This document shows positions 1-7,559 of a stretch of DNA of 64,000 bases, in pieces. Source of the DNA: Devosia rhizoryzae. Its GTDB lineage: Bacteria > Pseudomonadota > Alphaproteobacteria > Rhizobiales > Devosiaceae. Position numbers and translations under genes: made by a program. A model generated the notes under the pieces. The model saw only the letters and a list, made by a program, of their open reading frames with translations. It was not told the origin of the DNA and made no database searches. The first letter of the stretch is position 1, and each line of letters begins with the position of its first letter. The stretch is from contig NZ_CP068046.1 in NCBI RefSeq assembly GCF_016698665.1, forward strand, positions 2,728,001-2,792,000, in the 5' to 3' direction.

Positions 1-225
1 CGTCACGCGGACCCAGCCGTCCGGGCCGCAATTGGCGCAACCGAAGGGTGGGTCGAGGGCGTCGCGGCTGGGGGCGAAAAACTGGATGAGGTCGGTTGCC
101 AGATACCGCACCTCGCGTTTGCACAGCCCGCATTTGCAGATGACGATCTGCCCGTCATCGGCCGCATGCCTGAGCGTCCATTCCTTGCCCGGATAGGGCC
201 GTTCTCCGCGATAGGGTTGGGGCAT
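1..225 (-). CDS. Zinc-ribbon-like hypothetical protein, 3' end cut by window edge
   Basis: Reading leftward from an ATG at 225, 75 codons stay open to base 1, so the C-terminus lies outside the window. The visible part has four cysteines in two pairs: KCGLCK near residue 36 and CANCG near residue 66. Two CxxC-like knuckles about 25 residues apart are the layout of a small treble-clef or zinc ribbon, so a structural zinc is likely. No signal peptide or membrane segment is seen. I do not recognise the family and give no function. The region immediately upstream (226-648) has no gene in the same direction, so it is probably transcribed from its own promoter there. Confidence 0.6.
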   Translation of the reverse strand, partial: MPQPYRGERPYPGKEWTLRHAADDGQIVICKCGLCKREVRYLATDLIQFFAPSRDALDPPFGCANCGPDGWVRVT

Positions 226-648
226 GAATCAGTCTCCGTCGCGGCACACTAGCACGAGAACGGAACAAGAACGATCACGGTTGCGGACGACGAATATCCC
301 GCTTATCCCCATGACCAGAACCCGCGCTATTCTCCCTGCATCAGCCGGGTGGAGATGGGGTTGCAACGATCAACCGTCCGGCGACAGTCGGGAGGGCTCT
401 GCATCGTTCCGGAGCCTGGGTCCGCGGACGGGGAGGCGTAATCCTCCCCTAAGACGCTGCCTGCCAGAAAACCCGGCGCCTCGAGACGGTCTTTGTCTCA
501 CATACAAAACTACTCAAGAGGCGAAAGCCGTCTCGGGGCACCATCATCTGCCGCACACCCGGAGGCTTCCGCCGTCCGGCGCCTCTGCTCGCCTCCGCGC
601 AACCGCCTCCCGTTTGCGCCGTTCCCCAAACACATAAGGAGATGCGCC
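226..648. other. Gene-free stretch rich in hairpins
   Basis: No credible protein gene is seen. The stretch holds a perfect 7-bp stem (GGGGAGG 430-436 / CCTCCCC 443-449, 6-nt loop), a 10-bp self-complementary GTCCGCGGAC at 420-429, and 8-bp arms CGAGACGG 482-489 / CCGTCTCG 528-535 whose interior holds another small GAGAC/GTCTC hairpin. It separates a leftward and a rightward gene, so both promoters should also lie here. The clustering of stems suggests a structured transcript, but it matches no RNA family I can recognise. Confidence 0.4.
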
Positions 649-807
649 ATGCCCCCAACCGAAAAGCCCGGCAATGCCAAGCAGGACGACGACACCAAGT
701 CGCTCAACGATACGCGCGAAGACACCGAGCTGCCCGCCGGCGAGTTCGCGACCGAGGACGACGCCGACAAGATCGGCAAGAAGGATCCTCATGGCAACCG
801 CCGCTGA
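649..807 (+). CDS. Small acidic hypothetical protein (52 aa)
   Basis: The 52-residue product is very hydrophilic and acidic (runs of D, E, K, N and T; no cysteine, no hydrophobic core) and is probably disordered. The start is fixed by a strong ribosome-binding site TAAGGAG at 635-641, seven bases before ATG 649; the open frame extends further upstream but without such a site. Its last 17 bases overlap the start of the DUF1810 gene in another frame, so the two are probably translationally coupled. Short charged proteins of this look are common in Hyphomicrobiales, but no function can be assigned. Confidence 0.55.
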   Translation: MPPTEKPGNAKQDDDTKSLNDTREDTELPAGEFATEDDADKIGKKDPHGNRR

Positions 808-1243
808 GCCTCAAGGCGCGCTGGTCGCCAAATTCCTTAGGGCGCAGGACCGGGTCTATCCCGAAGCCCTGGGCGAGCTGCGCGCCGGCCAGAAGCGCAG
901 CCATTGGATGTGGTTCATTTTTCCCCAGCTCGCCGGCCTGGGCCACAGCGAGATGGCGCGTACCTATGCGCTCCAAAGCCTCGACGAAGCCCGCACCTTC
1001 GCCGCCCATCCGGTGCTCGGCGCGCGCCTGCGCGAATGCACGGAAGCGGTGCTGCTGCATGCGCCCGATGGGGCCGCACCGCGCGATCTCACTACCATCT
1101 TCGGCGCGCCGGACGACAAGAAGTTCATCTCCTCGATGACGCTTTTCGCCCGCGCCCTCCCCGACGACCCGCTCTTCCGGAAAGCGCTCGACGCTTTCAA
1201 CCGTGGCGAAGAGGACCAGCGCACGCTGGCCCTCCTCGGCTGA
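791..1243 (+). CDS. DUF1810 family protein
   Basis: The 150-residue product matches the DUF1810 family: an aspartate/arginine-rich start, the conserved SHWMWFIFPQ block near residue 37, the LG.SEMARTYA segment after it, and the late TIFGAPDDKKFISSMTLF region. The length is normal for the family. The biochemical function of DUF1810 is unknown; the protein is cytoplasmic and soluble. ATG 791 is chosen because family members start a few residues before the conserved block; it overlaps the preceding small gene by 17 bases. Its TGA stop abuts the stop of the convergent gene, leaving the palindrome TGATCA. Confidence 0.8.
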   Translation: MATAAEPQGALVAKFLRAQDRVYPEALGELRAGQKRSHWMWFIFPQLAGLGHSEMARTYALQSLDEARTFAAHPVLGARLRECTEAVLLHAPDGAAPRDLTTIFGAPDDKKFISSMTLFARALPDDPLFRKALDAFNRGEEDQRTLALLG

Positions 1244-1462
1244 TCACTGGCTTTGCGGATGGTCGGCCGGCGGCTCGACGTTGTCGGGAAACGACTTTTG
1301 GCCCGGCGGGAAATCAGGCGCCTTGCCGGGGCTATCGGGCTCGAGCGGGAAGTCTTCGTTGTCGGGCCGCGCCGTCCCCGGACCCATCGGTGGCACGGCG
1401 CCGGGCTGGGTGTCGTCGGGCATTGTCGGAATGGTCGGCTGGGTCGGGTTGTCGATGCTCAT
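1244..1462 (-). CDS. Small proline-rich hypothetical protein (72 aa)
   Basis: The product is 72 residues, proline- and aspartate-rich, with no cysteine, no hydrophobic helix and no fold I recognise; it is probably disordered. It has a clear ribosome-binding site AAGGAG nine bases before ATG 1462, the main reason for calling it a gene. It ends exactly where the DUF1810 gene ends on the other strand. It lies downstream of tsaE on the same strand, 45 bases after the tsaE stop, so it could be cotranscribed with tsaE. Confidence 0.5.
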   Translation of the reverse strand: MSIDNPTQPTIPTMPDDTQPGAVPPMGPGTARPDNEDFPLEPDSPGKAPDFPPGQKSFPDNVEPPADHPQSQ

Positions 1463-1507
1463 GAAACGTGTCTCCTTGTCACAGGAAGCAACAGGAGAGC
1501 GCCCCGA

Positions 1508-1936
1508 TCAGTTCCGCCGCACCGTGGCCAGCCGCCCCGCCCCGCCAGGCGGGATTTCGAGCCTGACCGTCACGGTCACCGCCGCCATCACCTGCGGCGC
1601 CCGGCTGGCCCACTCGACCAGGACGACGGCGTCGGGATCATCGAGCAGCCCCAGTTCATCGGCTTCCGAGGCATCGGCCAGCCGATAAAGATCGGCATGC
1701 AGCACGGCGCCGCCGGTCGTCTCATAGGGCTGGATGATGGCAAAGGTCGGCGACGGCACTTCCAGCGCCGGATCCCCTGCCAGTGCCCGGATCATCGCCC
1801 GCGCCAGCGCCGTCTTCCCGGCCCCAAGGTCACCCTCGAGGCTGACGATATCCCCCGGCACCAGGGTCGCCGCTAAACTGGCCCCAAAGCTCGCGGTAGC
1901 ATCGTCGTCGGGGAGGAAGGTTTGGGTATCGGTCAT
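1508..1936 (-). CDS. tsaE: TsaE, ATPase for tRNA t6A modification
   Basis: TsaE binds the TsaB-TsaD complex and drives the catalytic cycle that puts threonylcarbamoyl on A37 of ANN-decoding tRNAs. The 142-residue protein has the family layout: Walker A GDLGAGKT at residues 35-42, the SPTF switch block near 72, HADLYRL around 90, and the late LVEWA motif. The length is typical. In many alphaproteobacteria tsaE follows a PAS-containing kinase gene, as here (divL ends 74 bases upstream on the same strand). A GC-rich palindrome at 1957-2003 between them may attenuate read-through. Confidence 0.92.
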   Translation of the reverse strand: MTDTQTFLPDDDATASFGASLAATLVPGDIVSLEGDLGAGKTALARAMIRALAGDPALEVPSPTFAIIQPYETTGGAVLHADLYRLADASEADELGLLDDPDAVVLVEWASRAPQVMAAVTVTVRLEIPPGGAGRLATVRRN

Positions 1937-1956
1937 TATCGGCGCCTGTTGCTTTT

Positions 1957-2003
1957 ACCCCCACCCGACCTCCCCCTCCTCAAGGGGGAGGCCGGGTGGG
2001 GGT
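1957..2003. repeat. 47-bp GC-rich palindromic element
   Basis: ACCCCCACCCG... at 1957 is mirrored by ...CGGGTGGGGGT ending at 2003, with an inner CCCCCT/AGGGGG pair and only one or two mismatches. It sits between the divL stop and the tsaE start. Elements of this form (CCCCCACCC...GGGTGGGGG) are widespread intergenic repeats in Rhizobiales-type genomes. It could terminate or attenuate transcription from divL. A degenerate relative may lie at 32770-32870. Confidence 0.6.
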
Positions 2004-2010
2004 CTAGGCT

Positions 2011-4458
2011 TTACTCCGCCACCCCAGCCATGGCGCTGTCGCGCGGCAGGTTGACGATAATCCGCGATCCCTTGGGCTCGCGGCGTTCGGCGGAAATGGT
2101 GCCGCCATGGAGGTTGACGAAGGTGCGCACGATGGAAAGCGCCAGCCCTGCCCCGCGCTGCCGCCCGCCCGATTGCGGACCGTCGAGCCGCGTGAGGATG
2201 GCCGATTTCATTTCATCGGTGAGGCCTGGGCCCTCGTCCTCGATGATAAACAGCATGCGATCGGCGCGATGCGACACCGAGAGCCGGATTTCCCCACCCG
2301 GCGGCGAGAAGCGCGCGGCGTTGGAAAGGAGATTGTAGAGCACCTGCACGATGCGGGTGCCATCGGCAATAAAGGGCGGCAGGTCCGGTTCGAGCGTGAC
2401 GACGAGATTGGGCGGCTCGCCGGAAACTTCGGGGAAAGTCGCGGTGATGCCGGCGCGGGCCTTGTCCACCAGCGTCGCAATATCCTGCGGCTCGGGATTG
2501 AGCTCGGCAATGCCGGCATCGACCGATGCCAGGTCGAGGATGTTGTCGATCAGGACGCCCAGCGTCACCGAGGAGGCGCGGATATAGTCGATATATTCGC
2601 TCTGCCGCTCGTTGAGGCTCCCGCTTTCGGTCTGGGCCAGAAGGTCGGCAAAGCCGATGATATTGGTCAGCGGCGAGCGTAGCTCATAGGAGACGTTTTC
2701 GACAAACGCGTCCTTGAGCCGGTCGGCGGCCACCAGCGCATCGTTGCGTTCCTTGAGCACCTTGGAATAGCTGGCGCTTTCGGTGACATCCAAGAAGGTC
2801 ATCATCGTCTGCCCGTCGGGCAGGCGGGTGATGGCATAATCCACCAGCCGCCCATCGGAGCGGTTGATGCGCCCGGTCTGGTCGGTGCGGGTGGGATTGA
2901 GATCGATGATGCCGCGCTTCAAATCCCGCCAGATGGTCGAGCCATCCTCGGGGATCGCCCGGCCCGAGGCTTCGGCCAGCTGGTCGATATGCGGATTGGT
3001 CTCGAGGAAATTGGTGGGCACTTTCCAGAGCTTGGACAGCTGCGGATTGGAAAGCGTCAGCCGCCCGTTGGTGCCGAACACCGCGACGGCTTCGGAAAGC
3101 GCATTGATGGTTTCGCGCATGACATTGGTGAAGGCCTTATTGGCGCTTTCCAGTTCGAGCCGCTCGGTCATGTCCTCGAAGACATAGATGACCCCACCCT
3201 GCGCCCCTGACGGCGCCGAAATCACTTTGATGGTGCGCCCATCGGGCAGGTGCCACGGATCGGCTTCGAAAGGCGTCTTGCGGCTATAGCTTTCGAGGTG
3301 CTTGGCGCGCCAGGTGTGATAATCGACCTGGTTGGGCAACTGCCCCTCGGTGCGCAGCTTGTCGAGAATGGCGCGCTCGTCGAGGCCGAGCGTCAAAAAG
3401 CTCGGCTCCAGCCCCCAAAGTTCGGCATAGGCTTCATTGAACTGCACCAGCTCGCGGCGGGCGTTGAAGATGGCGATGGGCGTTGCCAGAGCATCGATGA
3501 CGCCACCGATATGGCTGAGCCCCGGCTCGGCCCCGGACACGGCGCGCGGCGCGTCGCTCAGGGTGCGCAGATAACCGGCGCGGCCGCCAGGCACCGGAAA
3601 TTCGACGATCTCGAACTTGCCCCTGGCACCAAGATCGACGGCGAGGGTGACTGGTTCCGTGCTGGTGCGGCACGCCTTGAGGTGAGCGGCAACCCGGGAG
3701 GGTTCGAGCAACTCGGCCGGACTGGTTTCGGAGACCGGTTTGCCCAGCGTCGTGCAGAGCGCGAGATAGGCCGGATTGGCATAGACCAGGCGGTCATTGT
3801 CATCGCGCAGGAAAGCCGGCTTGTTCAGTTCGCGCAACACGGCGCGCACGCCCTGTTCATTGCCCGGAGCCGCCACGGTCTCACCGGGCTGCTCGAAGGC
3901 GGGCCGGAGGCGTAGGGCGACAGCGCCGCCGGTCACCCAGCCGGTGGCACGCACCAGCCGTTTGTCCAGCGTCACCAAGCTCGTCGAAAAGGCACGCCCA
4001 TGCATGCGCAGGTCTTCGACCAGAGCGGCCATGCGGTTGCTCTCGGCAGCACCGAGCCAGGAATGAAGGTTGAGGACGCTCTTGGGCTCGCGACCTTGCG
4101 GCAGCACCGAGGCGGCATGACCCAAAAAGCGCGGAGCATCCTGGCCGGTCCAGAGGACGGTCAGTTCATGGCTGCCGGCGACGAGGTTTTCATATTCGTC
4201 GACCATGGCGCGAAGGCCGGCGATCTGCTCGGCGGCGCGGCGGCGGGTGGCCTTGTTGTCGACCAGAAGGGTGCGCAGCACGGCCATGGAGAGGAGCGCG
4301 AAACCGCCCGCGCCCAGAGCGACGGCGATCGGCGCAACGCCACTGAAGCTGACGGGAAGAACGCCTTGTGCGCTGGCCGGGACTGCCGACATCAAGGTCA
4401 GGGGTGCTGCGGCAAGCGTCGCAAATCCCCAATGCTTCCGGAATAGATCCGGCGCCAT
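2011..4458 (-). CDS. divL: DivL-like PAS sensor kinase with tyrosine at the phospho-acceptor site
   Basis: The 815-residue protein starts with a signal/anchor helix (about 10-30) and a second hydrophobic helix (about 42-66), then PAS-like domains (about 210-300, 320-430, 445-560), a dimerisation helix pair (about 578-650) and an ATPase domain (690-810). The H-box reads NVSYELRSPLTN: residue 591 is tyrosine (codon TAT, 2688-2686) where histidine kinases have histidine. N-box NLLSNAARF (709-717), DEGPGL (741-746) and GAGLALSIV (769-777) look intact. Tyrosine here is the hallmark of DivL, which in Caulobacter acts as an allosteric partner of CckA upstream of CtrA and binds DivK. The divL-tsaE neighbourhood is as I recall it in Agrobacterium. 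I infer a cell-cycle role. Confidence 0.85.
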   Translation of the reverse strand: MAPDLFRKHWGFATLAAAPLTLMSAVPASAQGVLPVSFSGVAPIAVALGAGGFALLSMAVLRTLLVDNKATRRRAAEQIAGLRAMVDEYENLVAGSHELTVLWTGQDAPRFLGHAASVLPQGREPKSVLNLHSWLGAAESNRMAALVEDLRMHGRAFSTSLVTLDKRLVRATGWVTGGAVALRLRPAFEQPGETVAAPGNEQGVRAVLRELNKPAFLRDDNDRLVYANPAYLALCTTLGKPVSETSPAELLEPSRVAAHLKACRTSTEPVTLAVDLGARGKFEIVEFPVPGGRAGYLRTLSDAPRAVSGAEPGLSHIGGVIDALATPIAIFNARRELVQFNEAYAELWGLEPSFLTLGLDERAILDKLRTEGQLPNQVDYHTWRAKHLESYSRKTPFEADPWHLPDGRTIKVISAPSGAQGGVIYVFEDMTERLELESANKAFTNVMRETINALSEAVAVFGTNGRLTLSNPQLSKLWKVPTNFLETNPHIDQLAEASGRAIPEDGSTIWRDLKRGIIDLNPTRTDQTGRINRSDGRLVDYAITRLPDGQTMMTFLDVTESASYSKVLKERNDALVAADRLKDAFVENVSYELRSPLTNIIGFADLLAQTESGSLNERQSEYIDYIRASSVTLGVLIDNILDLASVDAGIAELNPEPQDIATLVDKARAGITATFPEVSGEPPNLVVTLEPDLPPFIADGTRIVQVLYNLLSNAARFSPPGGEIRLSVSHRADRMLFIIEDEGPGLTDEMKSAILTRLDGPQSGGRQRGAGLALSIVRTFVNLHGGTISAERREPKGSRIIVNLPRDSAMAGVAE

Positions 4459-4777
4459 ACCAGCCCTCTTTCGCTCTGTTGCGCTGCCAATCCGGCAAGG
4501 TTGCCGGTACGCTCTGCACTCAAAAGAAGGCTGCCAACGCAGAACCGCACCCCGGCTCCGGCAACCTCCAGAGCCTGCGTGTCCCCCCGCATGCCCGAAT
4601 CACAAAGACCATACCGGCCACCGATTCCAGGCAAAAGAGTCTTCGTGGCTGTGCGTTGCGGGCAAATCCGCATCTCGCCCCTTGACCCATGAACGAAACA
4701 GAAACCTTTACAAACGGTAAAAGCGCGTCGGGTTTTGATCAGGGTTTTTTATCGGTTCGCGATCGCCAAGCGCCCCC
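4459..4777. other. Intergenic region upstream of divL
   Basis: No gene is supported in these 319 bases. The left part should hold the divL promoter (divL reads leftward from 4458). The right part is AT-richer, with a short inverted repeat TTTAC/GTAAA around 4707-4721 and T-rich runs near 4733-4750; these may belong to termination of neighbouring transcripts. Nothing else is recognised. Confidence 0.4.
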
Positions 4778-5152
4778 TCACCGGTCCTCGGGTTCACAGC
4801 CGATCCCGTCGCCATCCTTGTCGAGGTTAAAGATATCGGCCCCGGCCAGCGCGACTTCGCCCGCGAAACTATCGCAGTCTAGGTCCGCCGATGATGTCAC
4901 CATGGGTCCGGGAAGCGGCGCCGAATAGATGACCTGGGTCGAGACCGGTGGCAGCGACGCGCCCGGCATGGCGAGGAAGGACGGCAGCCCTTCTACCGGC
5001 ACAAAGGTCTGCGGCGAGGTTGGGAAGACGTAAACAACGGTGGTCGGGCCGCCGCTGGTGACGATGGTGGGCACTACCTCATCGGAAAATGCCGGGGAGG
5101 CGGCGGCAAGAGCGACGGCGGCGATCAGAGGCAAGGCTTTGGTCAAGGTCAT
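4778..5152 (-). CDS. Secreted excalibur-domain calcium-binding protein
   Basis: The 124-residue product has a Sec signal peptide (basic start, hydrophobic core, ASPAFS-DE cleavage near residue 24), a valine/proline/threonine-rich middle and a C-terminal excalibur domain: DLDCDSF followed by DKDGDGIGCEPE. This is the extracellular calcium-binding motif with a cysteine pair that should form a disulphide. The function of excalibur proteins is otherwise unknown. ATG 5152 is preferred to the in-frame ATG at 5164 because GGAG lies seven bases before it. It is monocistronic; its neighbours on both sides are separate units. Confidence 0.75.
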   Translation of the reverse strand: MTLTKALPLIAAVALAAASPAFSDEVVPTIVTSGGPTTVVYVFPTSPQTFVPVEGLPSFLAMPGASLPPVSTQVIYSAPLPGPMVTSSADLDCDSFAGEVALAGADIFNLDKDGDGIGCEPEDR

Positions 5153-5396
5153 GATGAACTCCATTGCTGCCCCACTGCCCGTGACAACGCAGGCTTCCGC
5201 TGTCCGGGTCCCCGGGCATTTGCATCAAATGCCGGCTAGTCCTCTTCCAGTCCATGGCCCGGGATGACAACAGCCTTACCGCTTCGGTAATCGAAAAGTA
5301 ATAGCGATTTCAAATGCTTAGACGGAACACTGTGGGCCAAAGCGCGTTCTTCCGGCATCGCAAACCAAGGAGGCGGCCCGTGGAGGCCGTAAGGAT

Positions 5397-5987
5397 ATGC
5401 GCAACAAGCTTTCTACCGCTCTCGCAGTGATTATGGCCCTCAGCTCGTCTGCGGCCATGGCGCAAACGTCGACGTCGACCACTACAACCACCAATGGCGG
5501 CGCGGCTGCGCAGACCGGTTCGACCAGCACCGATGCCGGCGCCACGACCGGTACCGAAACCAGCACCACAACCGACGCCGGTGCGACGGACGCGAATGCA
5601 ACGGCAACGACCGGCGCCGATGCAGACACGTCCACCGAGGCCGGTGCTGACGGTGCTGCCACGACCAACACCGACGGCGCTGCCACCGCTGGCCCCGCTG
5701 CGGGGGCAAGCACCGACGTAAACGTCGAGGTCACGACCGAGCAGCAGACCGAGATCCGCACGGCGATCACCGAAGTGCAGGTTGAGCCCGTTACCGTCTC
5801 GTCGATCGACTTCGACATTTCGATCGGCGTCGCCGTGCCGCAGCGCATCACCCTGCAGCCGCTGCCGGTTCGCATCGTCAAGCTCGTTCCGGCCTATGAA
5901 GGTTATCTCTTCTTCCTGCTCGATGACGGCCGCATCGTCATCGTCAACCCCGATAGCCTCAAGATCGTGTTGGTCATCAACGCTTAA
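5397..5987 (+). CDS. Secreted DUF1236 protein with Ala/Thr/Asp low-complexity linker
   Basis: The 196-residue protein has a signal peptide (residues 1-22, cleaved after SSAAMA), then about 85 residues built almost only of A, T, G, D, S and N, and a C-terminal DUF1236 domain (about 113-193) with the conserved run of V, I and P residues and the late acidic DDGRIVIV strand. DUF1236 proteins are periplasmic or envelope proteins of unknown function, common in Rhizobiales. The linker resembles a flexible wall-spanning stalk. It is followed by a good hairpin terminator at 5994-6024 shared with the convergent mgtC gene. Confidence 0.75.
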   Translation: MRNKLSTALAVIMALSSSAAMAQTSTSTTTTTNGGAAAQTGSTSTDAGATTGTETSTTTDAGATDANATATTGADADTSTEAGADGAATTNTDGAATAGPAAGASTDVNVEVTTEQQTEIRTAITEVQVEPVTVSSIDFDISIGVAVPQRITLQPLPVRIVKLVPAYEGYLFFLLDDGRIVIVNPDSLKIVLVINA

Positions 5988-5993
5988 GAACCC

Positions 5994-6024
5994 GAGGGGC
6001 CCGGCACTGCCGGGCCTCTTTCTT
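5994..6024. terminator. Intrinsic terminator after the DUF1236 gene
   Basis: GGCCCGG (5998-6004) pairs with CCGGGCC (6010-6016) around a CACTG loop and is followed by TCTTTCTT. It lies between two convergent genes and overlaps the mgtC stop by two bases, so it can serve the rightward transcript; the leftward side lacks a clear T-run. Confidence 0.7.
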
Positions 6025-6511
6025 ATTGGCTGTCGCTGTCGCCGGCTTTTGCCGGCAAGACCATCGGCACTGCGGCCAGAATGATCAGGATGATCACGGC
6101 CGAGAGCACCGCCGTGGCCTCCAGCCCGAGGCCGGCGATGACGCCGATGCCCGCCGTCGCCCAGATATTGGCCGCCGTCGTCAGCCCCTCGACCTGGTTC
6201 TTGGCGGTGCGCACGATGATCGCGCCGGCACCCAGAAAGCCAATGCCCTGCACAATGCCCTGCAGCACGCGCGACAGGTCGCCAATCTCCATCCCCGCCT
6301 GGCTTGGACCGATGACGAACAGCGCGGCCCCGACCGCCACCAGCATATGGGTGCGGACGCCAGCGCTGCGCCCCTTGCGCTCGCGTTCATAGCCCAGGAT
6401 GCCGCCGAGCAAAGCTGCAAGTGCAAGACGCATGGTGATGCGCGTCAGTGTTCCGACATCGGGCACGTCGGAAAATTCGCTCACGGCCGTGGACCAGACT
6501 TCGTTCAGCAT
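6023..6511 (-). CDS. MgtC/SapB family inner-membrane protein
   Basis: The 162-residue protein has four or five hydrophobic helices and the family signatures: GGILGYERE near residue 36, RTHMLV near 53, GIGFLGAGAI around 90, and GLTTAANIW around 109. MgtC proteins are inner-membrane factors linked to growth in low magnesium and, in pathogens, inhibition of F1Fo-ATPase; most soil homologues have no proven role. The length fits the short MgtC class lacking the C-terminal ACT-like domain. It lies 60 bases downstream of the glycan operon on the same strand; whether it is cotranscribed is not clear. Confidence 0.85.
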   Translation of the reverse strand: MLNEVWSTAVSEFSDVPDVGTLTRITMRLALAALLGGILGYERERKGRSAGVRTHMLVAVGAALFVIGPSQAGMEIGDLSRVLQGIVQGIGFLGAGAIIVRTAKNQVEGLTTAANIWATAGIGVIAGLGLEATAVLSAVIILIILAAVPMVLPAKAGDSDSQ

Positions 6512-6571
6512 GCTGTTCTCCTCATCACTGCCCGTTCTGGCATGGCACTGCCCGAGCGTGCATGCAATCGG

Positions 6572-7525
6572 CTAGGCGGCTTGCTCCAGCAAAGCAGTGG
6601 ATAGCGCGGGATCGACCCCGCCATCCATGCGGATCAATCCGTGGCTCCAGCGGTTGCGCGAATGCGGACGCTGCCAGGGCGGGCAATCGATGATCGGGTA
6701 CCAGCAGATGCCCGCCATTTCGACGCCCTTGGCCTCGGCCTCGGCAACCTGGGCTTGCACATGATGGAGCCAGGCCGCCTTGTTGAAGCCGGGATGGCGC
6801 TGATGGTGAATGCGATGCCCATCGTGCCAGCTGGTTTCGGCCAGAAGGATCGGCTTTCCATAGCGGCGCCAGGTCTTGAGCAGGACTTTGAGCAGCGAGG
6901 TCCGTGCGGTATGCGGGTAATAATTGACCCCGACCACATCGACTAGGCCGGCCTGCACCAGCCGGTCGGTGGCCGCAAACTGCCGCTCGCCGATGCCGGT
7001 GATCGGATCGGTGGACAGCACGCGGACGTCGGGGTGATGATCCTTGGCGACGCGCGCCATAGTGATGGCGAGATCGATTGCGTGCTCCCGGGCCATCCCG
7101 GCCAGCATCGGATAGATCATCGGTTCGTTGACCGGGCAGATCCAGAAGGGCTGATCGTTCCTTGCCGCCTCGGCACAACGGCGCGCGTGCCCGACCGGGT
7201 CTGGTGGCGGATCGTAATGGTTGAGGTCCCAGATGATCTGAAGTCCGGCCGCCTCAGCGATCTGCAAGCGCGGCGCGGGGTCATGACGCCAGGGCAGCCC
7301 GTCGCGGCCGGCAAGGAGGCCATGGCGACGCGCAAGAGCGTAGTGATCTCCCATGCGCTCATGCGGCAGGTGCCTGGTGGTCACCAAAAGATCATGACCA
7401 TTCCAGCCCAGGAACCCGCACTCAAAGCCCGCCAAAAGCTTCGAGGCGAAGCCCGAGCGTGGTGGCGGCGGCGCCTCCAGCGCGTCGAAATAGTCGAAGA
7501 GATCGGTTTGCAGGACAGAAAGAAT
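6572..7525 (-). CDS. Clan GH-A glycoside-hydrolase-like protein, probable ATT start
   Basis: The product is a TIM-barrel protein of about 317 residues, resembling the C-terminal half of the neighbouring fusion protein. The two clan GH-A landmarks are present: CPVNEP (acid/base glutamate after Asn) and ILLAETSW (nucleophile glutamate). It probably cleaves or remodels a beta-linked sugar; no signal peptide is seen, so it should act in the cytoplasm. The conserved domain begins upstream of the first conventional start (TTG 7435). The only good ribosome-binding site, AAGGAG at 7539-7534, points to an ATT codon at 7525. It is the last gene of the seven-gene glycan operon, 34 bases after the preceding stop. 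Confidence 0.7.
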   Translation of the reverse strand: MLSVLQTDLFDYFDALEAPPPPRSGFASKLLAGFECGFLGWNGHDLLVTTRHLPHERMGDHYALARRHGLLAGRDGLPWRHDPAPRLQIAEAAGLQIIWDLNHYDPPPDPVGHARRCAEAARNDQPFWICPVNEPMIYPMLAGMAREHAIDLAITMARVAKDHHPDVRVLSTDPITGIGERQFAATDRLVQAGLVDVVGVNYYPHTARTSLLKVLLKTWRRYGKPILLAETSWHDGHRIHHQRHPGFNKAAWLHHVQAQVAEAEAKGVEMAGICWYPIIDCPPWQRPHSRNRWSHGLIRMDGGVDPALSTALLEQAA

Positions 7526-7559
7526 CGCTGTTGCTCCTTGACCGGAACAAACAGCGAAA

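Noticed and set aside
226..648. tmRNA, SRP RNA or RNase P RNA in the structured stretch
   Set aside because: No tag-peptide coding part, SRP loop or RNase P conserved core could be found.
7436..7559. Frameshift joining the GH-like gene to the GT-GH fusion
   Set aside because: The GT-GH protein is complete with its own stop; the GH-like gene has a separate ribosome-binding site, so a distinct gene with a rare start is the simpler reading.
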